This document shows, piece after piece, positions 50,456-58,856 of a stretch of DNA of 64,000 bases. Positions within the stretch are counted from its first letter, which is position 1. Every line of letters starts with the position of its first letter. The notes under the pieces were generated by a model, which was not told where the DNA came from, did not search any database, and saw only the letters and a program-made list of their open reading frames with translations. The translations under genes and the position numbers were made by a program. This stretch comes from Selenomonadaceae bacterium. GTDB taxonomy: Bacteria > Bacillota > Negativicutes > Selenomonadales > Selenomonadaceae. The stretch is from contig JAFZIV010000050.1 of the NCBI GenBank assembly GCA_017554235.1, positions 20,386 through 84,385 on the forward strand, read 5' to 3'.

Positions 50456-52462
50456 ATGATACAGCGAACATTAAGCGGCAGATATGTACTTGAAGAGGAA
50501 CTTGGTAGCGGCGGAATGGCGGAAGTTTATCGAGCCCGTGACAAGTTGCTTGACAGACCCGTTGCAGTGAAAATTTTACACGCGGCATATCGATCTGATT
50601 CGGAATTTATATCGCGTTTTCATCTTGAGGCTAAAGCGGCGGCGCGGCTTTCACATCCAAATATTGTCAGCATTTACGACGTTGGAACAGACGGAAGCGA
50701 CCACTATATTGTTATGGAGTACGTCCGCAGTAATACATTGAAAGATAAAATTCGTGAGGAAGGTCCACTTAGCATTTTAAATGTTGTGTCGATTGCAGGA
50801 GACATTGCCAACGGGCTTTGTCATGCGCATAACAATAATATCGTTCATTGCGATATTAAGCCTCACAATATTTTAATGACGAATGACGGACACGCGAAGA
50901 TTGCAGATTTTGGAATTGCCCGCGCAGTTAGCGAATCGACTTTGACTGACAGCGGAAATGTTATTGGCTCTGTACATTACTTTTCGCCGGAACAGGCACA
51001 AGGCGGCGTGATTACTCCAAAGTCTGATATTTATTCTTTAGGCGTAGTCATGTACGAAATGCTGACGAATCGCCTGCCGTTTACGGGTGATAATGCAGTT
51101 GCAATAGCGATGAAACACATTGAGGAAGAACCTGTCCCGCCAAATGTTTTTCGTGAAGATATTCCGCCAATGCTGGCCGCTCTTGTCCTGCGCACGATGA
51201 GTAAAAATCCTGAACTTAGACCGACAAGTTTAGAATTGATTCAAGCGTTGATAAATGTTAGGGCGAGTTTAAATAGTATGCCGCATGCCGATGACCCGGA
51301 CGCTACACAATTTTTGCCGCGCGTTTCTAAGTCAACGAATGCTCCTGTGCAAAAAAAAGTTGATGATAAAGTTGAAGAGTATAAGCCTGCCCATAATGGC
51401 AATGTTAAAAAAGAAAAAAATTCCTCGTCTACAAATAAATATTTCATAGCGGGAATTTTGATATTTTTGTTAATCGGCATAAGCACGGGAAGTTTTATGG
51501 CATTCGGTGATTCAAACGGTGAAGATTTAGTAGCAGTTCCCGACGTTACGGGCAAGCAGATGACTTTAGCGCGACAAATTTTGGAAGACGGTCACCTGCG
51601 CGTAAACATTGCCGAAACTTACGACGCCAATGTACCTGCGGGGGAAGTTGTATCGCAAGACCCTAATCCCGGACGTAATGTGAAAAATGAACGGCTTGTA
51701 ACAATTTATGTCAGCAAAGGCGGAGAGACAATCGCTATGCCCGACCTTGTGGGCTTAACGCGAAAGGCGGCGACTGAACGCTTACAAAAAATTGGTTTAA
51801 AAATCGGCACGATTTACGAAAAAAATTCGCCGTCACACGAACCAGATATGATTTTGTCGCACGATCCTGCAACTGGTACGAAAATTAATCGCGGACAAAC
51901 GATTGATTTGGTTGTATCGAAGGGAACGCACGTTGCGCCAATCGAAGAAGTTGTAGCCGAAAGAATTGTTTACGAGCCGGAAGATTCTTCGCAAAGAGCT
52001 TATGTTCCAGACGTTTACAACACAGGGCTTGACGCGGCACGGGCGAGCATTGAAGGCAATGGGTTAAGCGTTGGTTCAGTGACTTATAGGAACAGTGAAC
52101 AGGCAGATGGAACGGTTATCAGTCAAAGTCCGCCGCCTGATGCCGGTGTTGAATATGGTACAAGCGTTGATTTAGTTTTGTCAAAGCACGAAGAACCTGC
52201 GCGAACTTATCATAACGAGCCGGAAGTTTTTAGCGGCGAACATAATCAAGAAACACAAACGCACCACGAAGAAAAAATAACTCATGATGATGACGTAGAA
52301 AGTAATTACAGTTACGATCCCGATGCCGTTCAAACTCAACATGAATCCACTCCTGTAGAAACTCCCGTTGAAACTCCTGCAGAAGATTTTTCAGTTGATG
52401 TTCAAACCGATGTTTCAAGTGATGTTCCTTCGCATGACAGTGGCGGCATTAAGCAACGTTGA
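50456..52462 (+). CDS. Membrane Ser/Thr protein kinase with PASTA domains (PrkC/PknB type)
   Basis: A 668-residue kinase. Residues 10-270 are the catalytic domain (GSGGMAEVYRARD, VAVKIL, IVHCDIKPHNIL, ADFGIARA, SDIYSLGVVMYEM). The catalytic loop reads HCD instead of HRD, making it a non-RD kinase. A membrane segment lies at about 327-347. Three PASTA domains follow (VAVPDVTGKQMTLARQIL, IAMPDLVGLTRKAATERL, AYVPDVYNTGLDAARASI), which bind muropeptides outside. The C-terminal 90 residues are an extracytoplasmic His/Glu/Thr-rich tail. It senses wall state and phosphorylates division or wall proteins. The heptamer-class element R7 starts right after its stop. Confidence 0.94.
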   Translation: MIQRTLSGRYVLEEELGSGGMAEVYRARDKLLDRPVAVKILHAAYRSDSEFISRFHLEAKAAARLSHPNIVSIYDVGTDGSDHYIVMEYVRSNTLKDKIREEGPLSILNVVSIAGDIANGLCHAHNNNIVHCDIKPHNILMTNDGHAKIADFGIARAVSESTLTDSGNVIGSVHYFSPEQAQGGVITPKSDIYSLGVVMYEMLTNRLPFTGDNAVAIAMKHIEEEPVPPNVFREDIPPMLAALVLRTMSKNPELRPTSLELIQALINVRASLNSMPHADDPDATQFLPRVSKSTNAPVQKKVDDKVEEYKPAHNGNVKKEKNSSSTNKYFIAGILIFLLIGISTGSFMAFGDSNGEDLVAVPDVTGKQMTLARQILEDGHLRVNIAETYDANVPAGEVVSQDPNPGRNVKNERLVTIYVSKGGETIAMPDLVGLTRKAATERLQKIGLKIGTIYEKNSPSHEPDMILSHDPATGTKINRGQTIDLVVSKGTHVAPIEEVVAERIVYEPEDSSQRAYVPDVYNTGLDAARASIEGNGLSVGSVTYRNSEQADGTVISQSPPPDAGVEYGTSVDLVLSKHEEPARTYHNEPEVFSGEHNQETQTHHEEKITHDDDVESNYSYDPDAVQTQHESTPVETPVETPAEDFSVDVQTDVSSDVPSHDSGGIKQR

Positions 52463-52541
52463 TAGATCGTTAGTGTATAGATCGTTGGATCGTTAGAAAT
52501 GTTTTTACGAATGATCTATTTACTAGCGATCTAACGATCTA
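52463..52541. repeat. Hairpin element R7 (GATCGTTAG class) filling a convergent gap
   Basis: TAGATCGTTAG at 52463-52473 is perfectly complementary to 52531-52541, with inner GATCGTT/GATCTA repeats. It occupies exactly the 79 bases between two convergent stop codons. It may act as a bidirectional terminator; T-rich centre GTTTTTAC. Confidence 0.88.
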
Positions 52542-52910
52542 TTATCTTATGCCACGACGAGAGCGACGCCGTCTTTCAAGTTCAAGTTCACGTAACCTGC
52601 GTGCCTCAAGTTCACGACCTTTAGCCTTATCCATTTTGTAAACGTAAGCCATAACTTCCGCGATAGCCTTATAAAGTTCCGGCGGAATTTCGCGGTCAAT
52701 ATCGAGTGCCATTAACATATTTACGAGCGTTTTATTTTGGTAAACAGGAACGCTGGCTTTTTGTGCGGCTTCCAAAATATGTTCGGCAGTATGTCCTTTG
52801 CCCTTAGCAACAACACGCGGCGCAGTATCTTTTTGTGCCTCATACTTAAGCGCGACGGCTTGCTTGTCGGCAAGATTTTCATTAGGTTGATTTTGATTCG
52901 TATCGTCCAT
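52542..52910 (-). CDS. FlhB C-terminal-domain-like protein (EscU/YscU/HrcU family)
   Basis: A 122-residue soluble protein matching the cytoplasmic C-terminal part of FlhB: AVALKYEAQKDTAPRVVAKG then KGHTAEHILEAAQKASVPVY and IPPELYKAIAEVMAYVYKMD. The autocleavage motif NPTH of true FlhB is absent (the region reads AVALKY directly), as in stand-alone homologues. They may modulate substrate switching in flagellar export. A basic RRLRELELERRRRSRRGIR tail. Twelve bases downstream of recF. Confidence 0.86.
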   Translation of the reverse strand: MDDTNQNQPNENLADKQAVALKYEAQKDTAPRVVAKGKGHTAEHILEAAQKASVPVYQNKTLVNMLMALDIDREIPPELYKAIAEVMAYVYKMDKAKGRELEARRLRELELERRRRSRRGIR

Positions 52911-52921
52911 AATTACAGCTC

Positions 52922-54058
52922 CTAATCCTTAGAATATATTTTCCCTGCGATGACTTCAAAAACTTTTCCGAAGTTTTCGTCAGGGAAATATTTTTTTTCG
53001 GTTGCAGTGATAATCGTCTGAATTTTTTTCAGCTTAAGGAACTTTAGCAGTTGTTCCCTGCGGTTGGCGTCCAATTCGCTCATAACATCATCAAGTAGCA
53101 GGACAGGATATTCGCCCCGCGCAGATTTTAGAAATTCCAACTCTGACAATTTAAGCGAAAGTGCGGCAGTTCTCATTTGTCCCTGCGAACCGTAAAGCTT
53201 AAGTTCCCTATCATTTATGAAAAATTTTAAATCGTCGTGGTGCGGACCAAAACCGCTATTACAATGTTCAATATCGCGTTGAGATTTTTCCGCAATAATT
53301 TTTTTATACCAATCGAAAAGGAAATGCTTAAATTCTTCGGAATAAAAATTTTCTTGAGCGATTTCAAAATTTAAACCTTTAAGTTCATATTGGATAGAAA
53401 ATTTTTCATTCTGCGCGGAAATATTTTTATAGACGATTCGTGCAAAGTCATTAAGGGTATCGACTGCGATTAAACGTTCCGCCGTAATTCTTGCAGAGTA
53501 TTTTGCAAATTGTTCATTCCACGTTTCAAGGCTTGACTGACGCGCCTGCCCTGCACGAATTTTTTTCAGCAAAACATTTCGCTGATTGATGATGTGATTG
53601 TAGACTACAAGATTTTCGTAATAAACGGGCGAAGCCTGCGAGATTTCCGCGTTTAAAAATTGACGGCGTCCCGCAGGCGAACCCCTAAACATATATAAAT
53701 CTTCCGGCGCGAATATCACAGAATTTAAACGACCTACAAAACTTTTCGAGCGTACCATCTCACCATTGACAAAAAGTCTTCGGATTCTTTTCCCTGCTGA
53801 AAGTTCAACCGCTACTTCCTGCGACACGTCCGCCTTACGAAAATTTATTTTTACGAAAGCCGCGTCTCCATCCCACGAAATTAAATCCGTAAGTTTCGCC
53901 GCCCTAGACCTCAACACCGACGCGAAGTACACCGATTCAAGAATATTCGTTTTACCTTGCGCATTTCTTCCCAAAAAAATATTTATACCTTCGCCCAAGT
54001 CCAACTTCAATTCATCAAAATTACGATAATCCTTCAAAAAAATTTCCGTCACGCGCAT
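52922..54058 (-). CDS. recF: DNA replication and repair protein RecF
   Basis: A 378-residue SMC-like ATPase. ATG at 54058 after GGAAG. Walker A FLGRNAQGKTN, signature YGSQGQMRTAALSLKLSELE, Walker B PVLLLDDVMSELD. RecF helps load RecA at gapped DNA. In most Firmicutes recF sits in dnaA-dnaN-recF-gyrB; here it lies apart, upstream of the flhB-like gene. Confidence 0.94.
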   Translation of the reverse strand: MRVTEIFLKDYRNFDELKLDLGEGINIFLGRNAQGKTNILESVYFASVLRSRAAKLTDLISWDGDAAFVKINFRKADVSQEVAVELSAGKRIRRLFVNGEMVRSKSFVGRLNSVIFAPEDLYMFRGSPAGRRQFLNAEISQASPVYYENLVVYNHIINQRNVLLKKIRAGQARQSSLETWNEQFAKYSARITAERLIAVDTLNDFARIVYKNISAQNEKFSIQYELKGLNFEIAQENFYSEEFKHFLFDWYKKIIAEKSQRDIEHCNSGFGPHHDDLKFFINDRELKLYGSQGQMRTAALSLKLSELEFLKSARGEYPVLLLDDVMSELDANRREQLLKFLKLKKIQTIITATEKKYFPDENFGKVFEVIAGKIYSKD

Positions 54059-54131
54059 TGATTCTAACTTCCATCTCAAAAAATTTTCGCACAAATTATA
54101 TCAAAAACTTTTCCTCAATGCCATAAAAATT

Positions 54132-55481
54132 TTATAAAGCCTTCATCATCGCCTGTACGTAAATTGCACATTCTAACCGCTTTTTCTGTATTTCGCAACC
54201 AATTTCATACGGCTTGCGAATATCACCGTTAAATAAATCTGCATTAGCATGACAGCCGCCACTACAAAAATATTTCGCCCAACATTCCCGACACTTCGGC
54301 TTATTCATTACGTGCGATTCACGAAAATATTTTGTCCAATGCCGCGCAGATTCTTCAACGCCATTGAAAACATCTCCCAACTTGTATTTTTCCCGCCCAA
54401 CAAATTGATGGCAAGGATACAAGTCCCCATTTTCCGCAACCGCAAAATATTCGTGACCTGCTCCGCAACCGGCTAACCTTTTCGCGACGCAAGGACCATT
54501 TGATAAATCTACGTTGAAATGGAAAAAGAAGAATCCTTTACCTGCGCGGCGACGCTCTAAATACATTTCGCTAAGTTTATAATACTCTTCAAAAATTCGC
54601 AGCAAATCTTTTTCAGTCAAGGCAAGCGGCGAATCCTTCAACACAACTGGTTCAATCGACAACACATCAAATCCCGCTGACAACATACTTTCAACGTCCG
54701 ACGCAAAATCCAAATTCCGATTCGTATAAGTTCCGCGCAAATAATAATTATCCCCGTTGCGACTTTGCACAGCCTTAAGAAAATTTTTTACAACCTTATC
54801 ATAACTTCCACGCCCATTTAAATCAGGTCTCATAGCGTCGTGAACTTCTTTACGCCCGTCAAGACTTAACACCAACGAAATATTATTTTCATTAAGCCAA
54901 GAAATTTTTTCATCGTCCAACGCAACACCGTTTGTCGTCAACGTCAGCTTAAAAATTTTACCCGTCTCAACTTCGCGCTGTCTTACATACTCCGTAACCG
55001 CTTTAACCGTCCGAAAATTTATCAGCGGCTCTCCGCCAAAAAAATCTATCTCGCAATGTTTACGTAAGCCCGAATTTTTTATGATGAAGTCGACAGCGGC
55101 TTTTCCAACTTCCTCCGTCATCACGCCGCGCTTACCGTAACTTCCGCCCGCACCAAAACAATATTTACAACGCAAATTGCAATCCTGCGCAACCATAAGG
55201 CACAAACTTTTCACGACGCCAACACTTTGAAAAGTTGGCGGAACATCCATATCCGGCGTAAAAAGTTGACCTGCCGCCTTAACTTCTTCAAGCTCGGCAA
55301 GTACTTCTAAAATTTCTTCACGCGGAAATTTTTTCGTCAACTCATTTAAAATTTCGTCGTGACTTTTACCCGCGTCAAGTTCCCCTGCAACCTCAAAAGT
55401 TATGTCGTCGACTAAGTGAACTGCGCCGCTATTCACGTCAAGCAAAATATTTTCTCCACCCTGTTTAAATCTGTGTATCAT
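54132..55481 (-). CDS. Radical SAM/SPASM peptide maturase, SCIFF-maturase-like
   Basis: A 449-residue enzyme. It opens with a peptide-binding RRE-like region (MIHRFKQGGENILLDVNSGA then VHLVDD), the pattern of SCIFF maturases. The radical SAM cluster is CNLRCKYC (C101, C105, C108), with FFGGEPLINF and LTTNG. The C-terminal SPASM region has several cysteines (GCGAGHEYF, LYPCHQF, CRECWAKYFCSGGC) for two auxiliary Fe-S clusters. Relatives form thioether bridges in Cys-rich SCIFF peptides. No SCIFF peptide gene (about 45 residues, six Cys) is visible on either side, which is unusual. ATG after TAGGAGAG. Confidence 0.88.
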   Translation of the reverse strand: MIHRFKQGGENILLDVNSGAVHLVDDITFEVAGELDAGKSHDEILNELTKKFPREEILEVLAELEEVKAAGQLFTPDMDVPPTFQSVGVVKSLCLMVAQDCNLRCKYCFGAGGSYGKRGVMTEEVGKAAVDFIIKNSGLRKHCEIDFFGGEPLINFRTVKAVTEYVRQREVETGKIFKLTLTTNGVALDDEKISWLNENNISLVLSLDGRKEVHDAMRPDLNGRGSYDKVVKNFLKAVQSRNGDNYYLRGTYTNRNLDFASDVESMLSAGFDVLSIEPVVLKDSPLALTEKDLLRIFEEYYKLSEMYLERRRAGKGFFFFHFNVDLSNGPCVAKRLAGCGAGHEYFAVAENGDLYPCHQFVGREKYKLGDVFNGVEESARHWTKYFRESHVMNKPKCRECWAKYFCSGGCHANADLFNGDIRKPYEIGCEIQKKRLECAIYVQAMMKAL

Positions 55482-55545
55482 ACATTCTCTCCTAAAAAAT
55501 TTTGTAGAAATTGAACAAATTTAATTTTAATCTCAAAGTCAAGGC

Positions 55546-55573
55546 TTGACAAGATTTTTTTCTATGCTATTAT
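55546..55573 (+). promoter_or_regulatory. Predicted promoter of the HU gene
   Basis: TTGACA at 55546-55551, 16 bases, TATTAT at 55568-55573. Close to consensus, fitting an abundant protein. Confidence 0.75.
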
Positions 55574-55637
55574 CTAGCCGCAAAGTTTTTTCTATTGTAA
55601 ATTCAATTTTTTAAAATTCAAGAAAGGATGAAGTTGT

Positions 55638-55931
55638 ATGAATAAAAGTGAATTTATCGCGGCAGTTGCTGAAAAATCCGGCTTGACTCGCAAAAATTCT
55701 GACTTGGCTGTCAGTGCAATGATTGATGTTATTAAGGAAATTATGGACAAAGGCGACAAATTGCAGATTCCCGGTTTTGGTACTTTCTGCGTAACGGATC
55801 GCGCCGCTCGTGAGGGTCGTAACCCGCGCACAGGTGAACCCATTGAAATTAAAGCGGCAAAAGTTCCTACCTTCAAACCGTCGAAAGTTCTCAAGGCTAT
55901 TGCCAATCACACTGAACCTGAAGAAGAATAA
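55638..55931 (+). CDS. hup: HU family DNA-binding protein
   Basis: A 97-residue protein, MNKSEFIAAVAEKSGLTRKN, with DKLQIPGFGTFCVTDRAARE and GRNPRTGEPIEIKAAKVPTF (the beta-arm region). HU bends and compacts DNA as a dimer. A Cys in the GFGTF-C-V segment is uncommon. Followed by an acidic EPEEE tail and a terminator. Confidence 0.95.
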   Translation: MNKSEFIAAVAEKSGLTRKNSDLAVSAMIDVIKEIMDKGDKLQIPGFGTFCVTDRAAREGRNPRTGEPIEIKAAKVPTFKPSKVLKAIANHTEPEEE

Positions 55932-55984
55932 TTTTTCAACGGAAACTTTTTAAATCGTTAAATCTATTTGCCATTGCGGCAACA

Positions 55985-56018
55985 TATCCCGTAGCTTAAA
56001 TTGGTTGCGGGATTTTTT
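55985..56018 (+). terminator. Terminator after the HU gene
   Basis: ATCCCG at 55985-55990 pairs with CGGGAT, followed by a T run. Confidence 0.8.
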
Positions 56019-56094
56019 GACGAAAAAATTTCTGTCAATCGTAAAAATTTTGTGATACAATAACGTGGAAATTTTTTATTGGGAGAGAAATTTT

Positions 56095-57072
56095 TTGATA
56101 GTCTCTTGGAATACTACCAACGCTTGTAATATGTACTGTGCGCATTGTTATCGCGACGCCGGTTGTAAAGTTGACGAGGAACTTTCGACAGACGAAGCTA
56201 AAAAACTTTTGGGCGAAATTGCGCGGGCAGGATTTAAGATTATGATTTTTTCGGGCGGTGAACCTTTAATGCGTCCTGATATTTTAGAGCTGATAACCTG
56301 CGCGGCAAATCTGAAATTAATTCCTGTATTCGGAACTAACGGCACTTTGATAACGCGACAAATGGCGGAAAATCTTAAATTGGCTGGTGCAAAAGGTATG
56401 GGCATTTCGCTTGACTCACTCGACGCTGATAAACATGATAAATTTCGTGCTTTTAAAGGTGCGTGGCAAGGCGCGGTTGACGGTATAAAAAATTGCCGCG
56501 CAGTTGGGTTGCCGTTTCAAATTCATACGACGATTATGGATTGGAATCAAAATGAACTTGAAGCGTTGACAGATTTTGCAGTTGAGATTGGCGCAAAGGC
56601 TCACCACATATTTTTTTTGATACCTACGGGACGTGCAGAGTCTATTGAAGGCGAAACATTACGCGCGAAAAGTTACGAAGAAGTTTTACGCAGAATTATG
56701 AAGAAACAGCAAGAAGTTTCAATCGAACTTAAGCCGACTTGTGCGCCGCAATTTTTGAGAATCGCCGATGAACTTGGCATGAAGTTGAGATTTAGGCGCG
56801 GTTGCTTAGCGGGTCTTTCGTACTGTATCATAAGCCCTAAAGGAAAAGTTCAACCTTGCGCGTATTTGAATATGGAATTGGGCGACGTGAGGGAAACGCC
56901 TTTTGACGAAATTTGGCGTAACAATCCTATTTTGAAAAAGTTGCGGACGCTTGATTACGGCGGAAAGTGCGGAGTTTGTCGCTACAAAAATTCTTGCGGC
57001 GGTTGTCGTGCGCGGGCGGCAGTTTATCACGACGGCGATTTTATGTCCGCAGATCCAATTTGTTTGTTGTAA
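56095..57072 (+). CDS. Radical SAM/SPASM protein, NirJ2/AhbC-like
   Basis: A 325-residue protein. TTG at 56095 is preferred because GGGAGAG lies nine bases upstream, giving a start like those of NirJ2 proteins (IVSWNTTNACN). The radical SAM cluster is CNMYCAHC (C11, C15, C18), with IFSGGEPLMRPD and GTNGTLI. The C-terminal SPASM-like cysteines are in CGVCRYKNSCGGCRAR. NirJ/Ahb enzymes alter heme-related tetrapyrroles; no other heme d1 or ahb gene is nearby, so the substrate is open. Followed by a glutaredoxin gene 15 bases on. Confidence 0.82.
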   Translation: MIVSWNTTNACNMYCAHCYRDAGCKVDEELSTDEAKKLLGEIARAGFKIMIFSGGEPLMRPDILELITCAANLKLIPVFGTNGTLITRQMAENLKLAGAKGMGISLDSLDADKHDKFRAFKGAWQGAVDGIKNCRAVGLPFQIHTTIMDWNQNELEALTDFAVEIGAKAHHIFFLIPTGRAESIEGETLRAKSYEEVLRRIMKKQQEVSIELKPTCAPQFLRIADELGMKLRFRRGCLAGLSYCIISPKGKVQPCAYLNMELGDVRETPFDEIWRNNPILKKLRTLDYGGKCGVCRYKNSCGGCRARAAVYHDGDFMSADPICLL

Positions 57073-57087
57073 AATTTTGGAGGTACT

Positions 57088-57369
57088 ATGAAAAAAATAG
57101 TAATGCTTAAAATGGAAGGTTGCCCGTATTGTGCGCAAGCTTTAGCGGCGATTAAAGAGCTTAAGGCAGAAAATCCTAACTACGCGGCAATCGAAGTTGA
57201 AATTCTTGATAAGCACCAACAACGAGACCTTGCAGAAAAGTTCGCTGGGAAATATTATTACGTGCCGAGCATGTTTGTTGACGGTGAAAAAATCTATGAA
57301 GCACATCCCGGCGAATCTTACGGAGAATGTCTGTTAAGCGTCAAGAAAGTTTTTAGTATGGCAGTTTAA
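57088..57369 (+). CDS. Glutaredoxin-like protein
   Basis: A 93-residue thioredoxin-fold protein with the dithiol CPYC (C12-C15), YVPSMFVDG (the cis-Pro loop preceding) and a C-terminal helix. It reduces disulfides or handles Fe-S related thiols. ATG after GGAGG. Placed directly after the radical SAM gene, it could support that enzyme or its substrate. Confidence 0.9.
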   Translation: MKKIVMLKMEGCPYCAQALAAIKELKAENPNYAAIEVEILDKHQQRDLAEKFAGKYYYVPSMFVDGEKIYEAHPGESYGECLLSVKKVFSMAV

Positions 57370-57391
57370 AAATTTTTAACAGGTATTAAAA

Positions 57392-57604
57392 ATGGACACT
57401 ATCCAAACAACGCCAATGTCGGCGAAATATAAAGGTTGTATGGCTTGGATAAAAAATAAGGAATGGTATGCCATTGACGAAAATCGAAATCGTTATTGCT
57501 TAACAGAAAAGGCTTCAGAGGAAGCCCGCAAAAGTTTTGAGATGTATAAGAGACTTAATTGGCGTGTTTATAAAGATGTCATAATCGACTACGAAAGAAT
57601 CTAG
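57392..57604 (+). CDS. Small uncharacterised protein
   Basis: A 70-residue protein (or 62 if the second Met at 57416 is used) with KYKGCMAWIKNKEWYAIDEN and a basic helix EEARKSFEMYKRLNWRVYKD. No family recognised. Aromatic-rich with two cysteines; no signal or membrane segment. The ribosome site is weak (CAGGT). It ends 12 bases before the convergent ridA. Confidence 0.55.
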   Translation: MDTIQTTPMSAKYKGCMAWIKNKEWYAIDENRNRYCLTEKASEEARKSFEMYKRLNWRVYKDVIIDYERI

Positions 57605-57616
57605 TAGAACTTGGCA

Positions 57617-57988
57617 TTACTTAGCGGCAATAACTTCAATTTCGCAAAGTGCGTCGGCAGGTAAATCTTTAACCGCGACGCAACTCCGCGCAGGTTTGCT
57701 GATAAAATATTTTTCGTAAACCGCATTGAAAGTTTTGAAGTCGGCAATTTCCGCCAAAAAACAAGTAGTCTTGATGACGTTGGAAAAATCTGTACCAGCC
57801 GCGCTTAAAACTTCGCCAAGATTTTTACAGCACTGCTCGGCTTGTCCCGCAATGTCAGTCGCAACAATTTTTCCTGCCGCAGGATTTATCGCAATTTGTC
57901 CTGACGTGTAAACAATTCCGTTGTGAACGATTGCTTGACTGTACGGACCGACTGCCGCCGGTGCTTTATCAGTATGAATAATTTGCAT
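57617..57988 (-). CDS. ridA: RidA family enamine/imine deaminase
   Basis: A 123-residue protein with IHTDKAPAAVGPYSQAIVHN, YTSGQIAINPAAGKIV and the C-terminal RSCVAVKDLPADALCEIEVI that carries the conserved catalytic Arg. It hydrolyses reactive 2-aminoacrylate-type imines made by PLP enzymes. Single gene; divergent from the lipoprotein gene. Confidence 0.95.
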   Translation of the reverse strand: MQIIHTDKAPAAVGPYSQAIVHNGIVYTSGQIAINPAAGKIVATDIAGQAEQCCKNLGEVLSAAGTDFSNVIKTTCFLAEIADFKTFNAVYEKYFISKPARSCVAVKDLPADALCEIEVIAAK

Positions 57989-58016
57989 AAAAATTTCCTC
58001 CTAAGGTGGTGTTATA

Positions 58017-58856
58017 ATGAAGAATATTTCTGTAAAGCTTTTTGCTATCCTGCTTATGATGATGAGTATTTTCTGCGCAGGTTGTTTTCAAGTCGATTCA
58101 GATTTGACGATTGATGATGACGGCAAGGTTACTTTTAAAAATGAAGTTATGGGCGTGCCGGTTATGAGTGAACCGATTGAGGCTTTCAAAAATGAATTGG
58201 AGCGCGGACATTATGTGACAGACATTACGCCTATTGCAAGCGGTAATATGTCAGGCTACAGAATCATTACTAAATACGACAACATGGAACAGCTTGCCGC
58301 GCAGGATTTAGAAATTTTCAACAGGACAAACAAAAATAAAGGTATTCAGCAACGTAAAGGTTGGTTTTTTGACGCGTACAATTTCGATTTACTTTCGGAC
58401 GCACCTGATGACGCTGAAGAATATTTAAACAATCCTATTGCGCAGTCGATGATGCCGCAGGTTAAGTTTAATCTCGTTATAAATCTGCCTTACGCCGTTG
58501 AGACTACAAACGCGCAGCATATTTCCAACGACGGAAAAACTTTGGCGTGGAATTTAACTTCGTCAGTTATCGGCGGCAAAGATATTTCTATGCAGGCGCA
58601 GTTCAGAATTTGGCACAAAGGTCAAATCGCCGTTACCGCAATAGCAATTATAGCTTTGTTAGGCGGCGCGATTTACTTTTTCAAAAAGGCTAAACATTCT
58701 TCAGAGGATAAAGAAGATGCCGCTAAAAATCTTAAGTATATGCAAATCTGCTCGGTATTAGCGGCGGCAATAATTTCTGTGTCTACTTATATGTTGATAG
58801 CTCCCGTAACTTTTACTGACGCTGATATTATTTCAAAATTAGTTAGCGGCAATTAA
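58017..58856 (+). CDS. Membrane lipoprotein (DUF3153/LppM-like)
   Basis: A 279-residue protein. The signal ends in the lipobox IFCAGC. An extracytoplasmic domain begins VDSDLTIDDDGKVTFKNEVM, a pattern seen in DUF3153 proteins. Two C-terminal membrane segments (IAVTAIAIIALLGGAIYF and SVLAAAIISVSTYMLIA) flank a charged loop. Role unknown. Its stop overlaps the end of convergent dusB by four bases. Confidence 0.72.
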   Translation: MKNISVKLFAILLMMMSIFCAGCFQVDSDLTIDDDGKVTFKNEVMGVPVMSEPIEAFKNELERGHYVTDITPIASGNMSGYRIITKYDNMEQLAAQDLEIFNRTNKNKGIQQRKGWFFDAYNFDLLSDAPDDAEEYLNNPIAQSMMPQVKFNLVINLPYAVETTNAQHISNDGKTLAWNLTSSVIGGKDISMQAQFRIWHKGQIAVTAIAIIALLGGAIYFFKKAKHSSEDKEDAAKNLKYMQICSVLAAAIISVSTYMLIAPVTFTDADIISKLVSGN

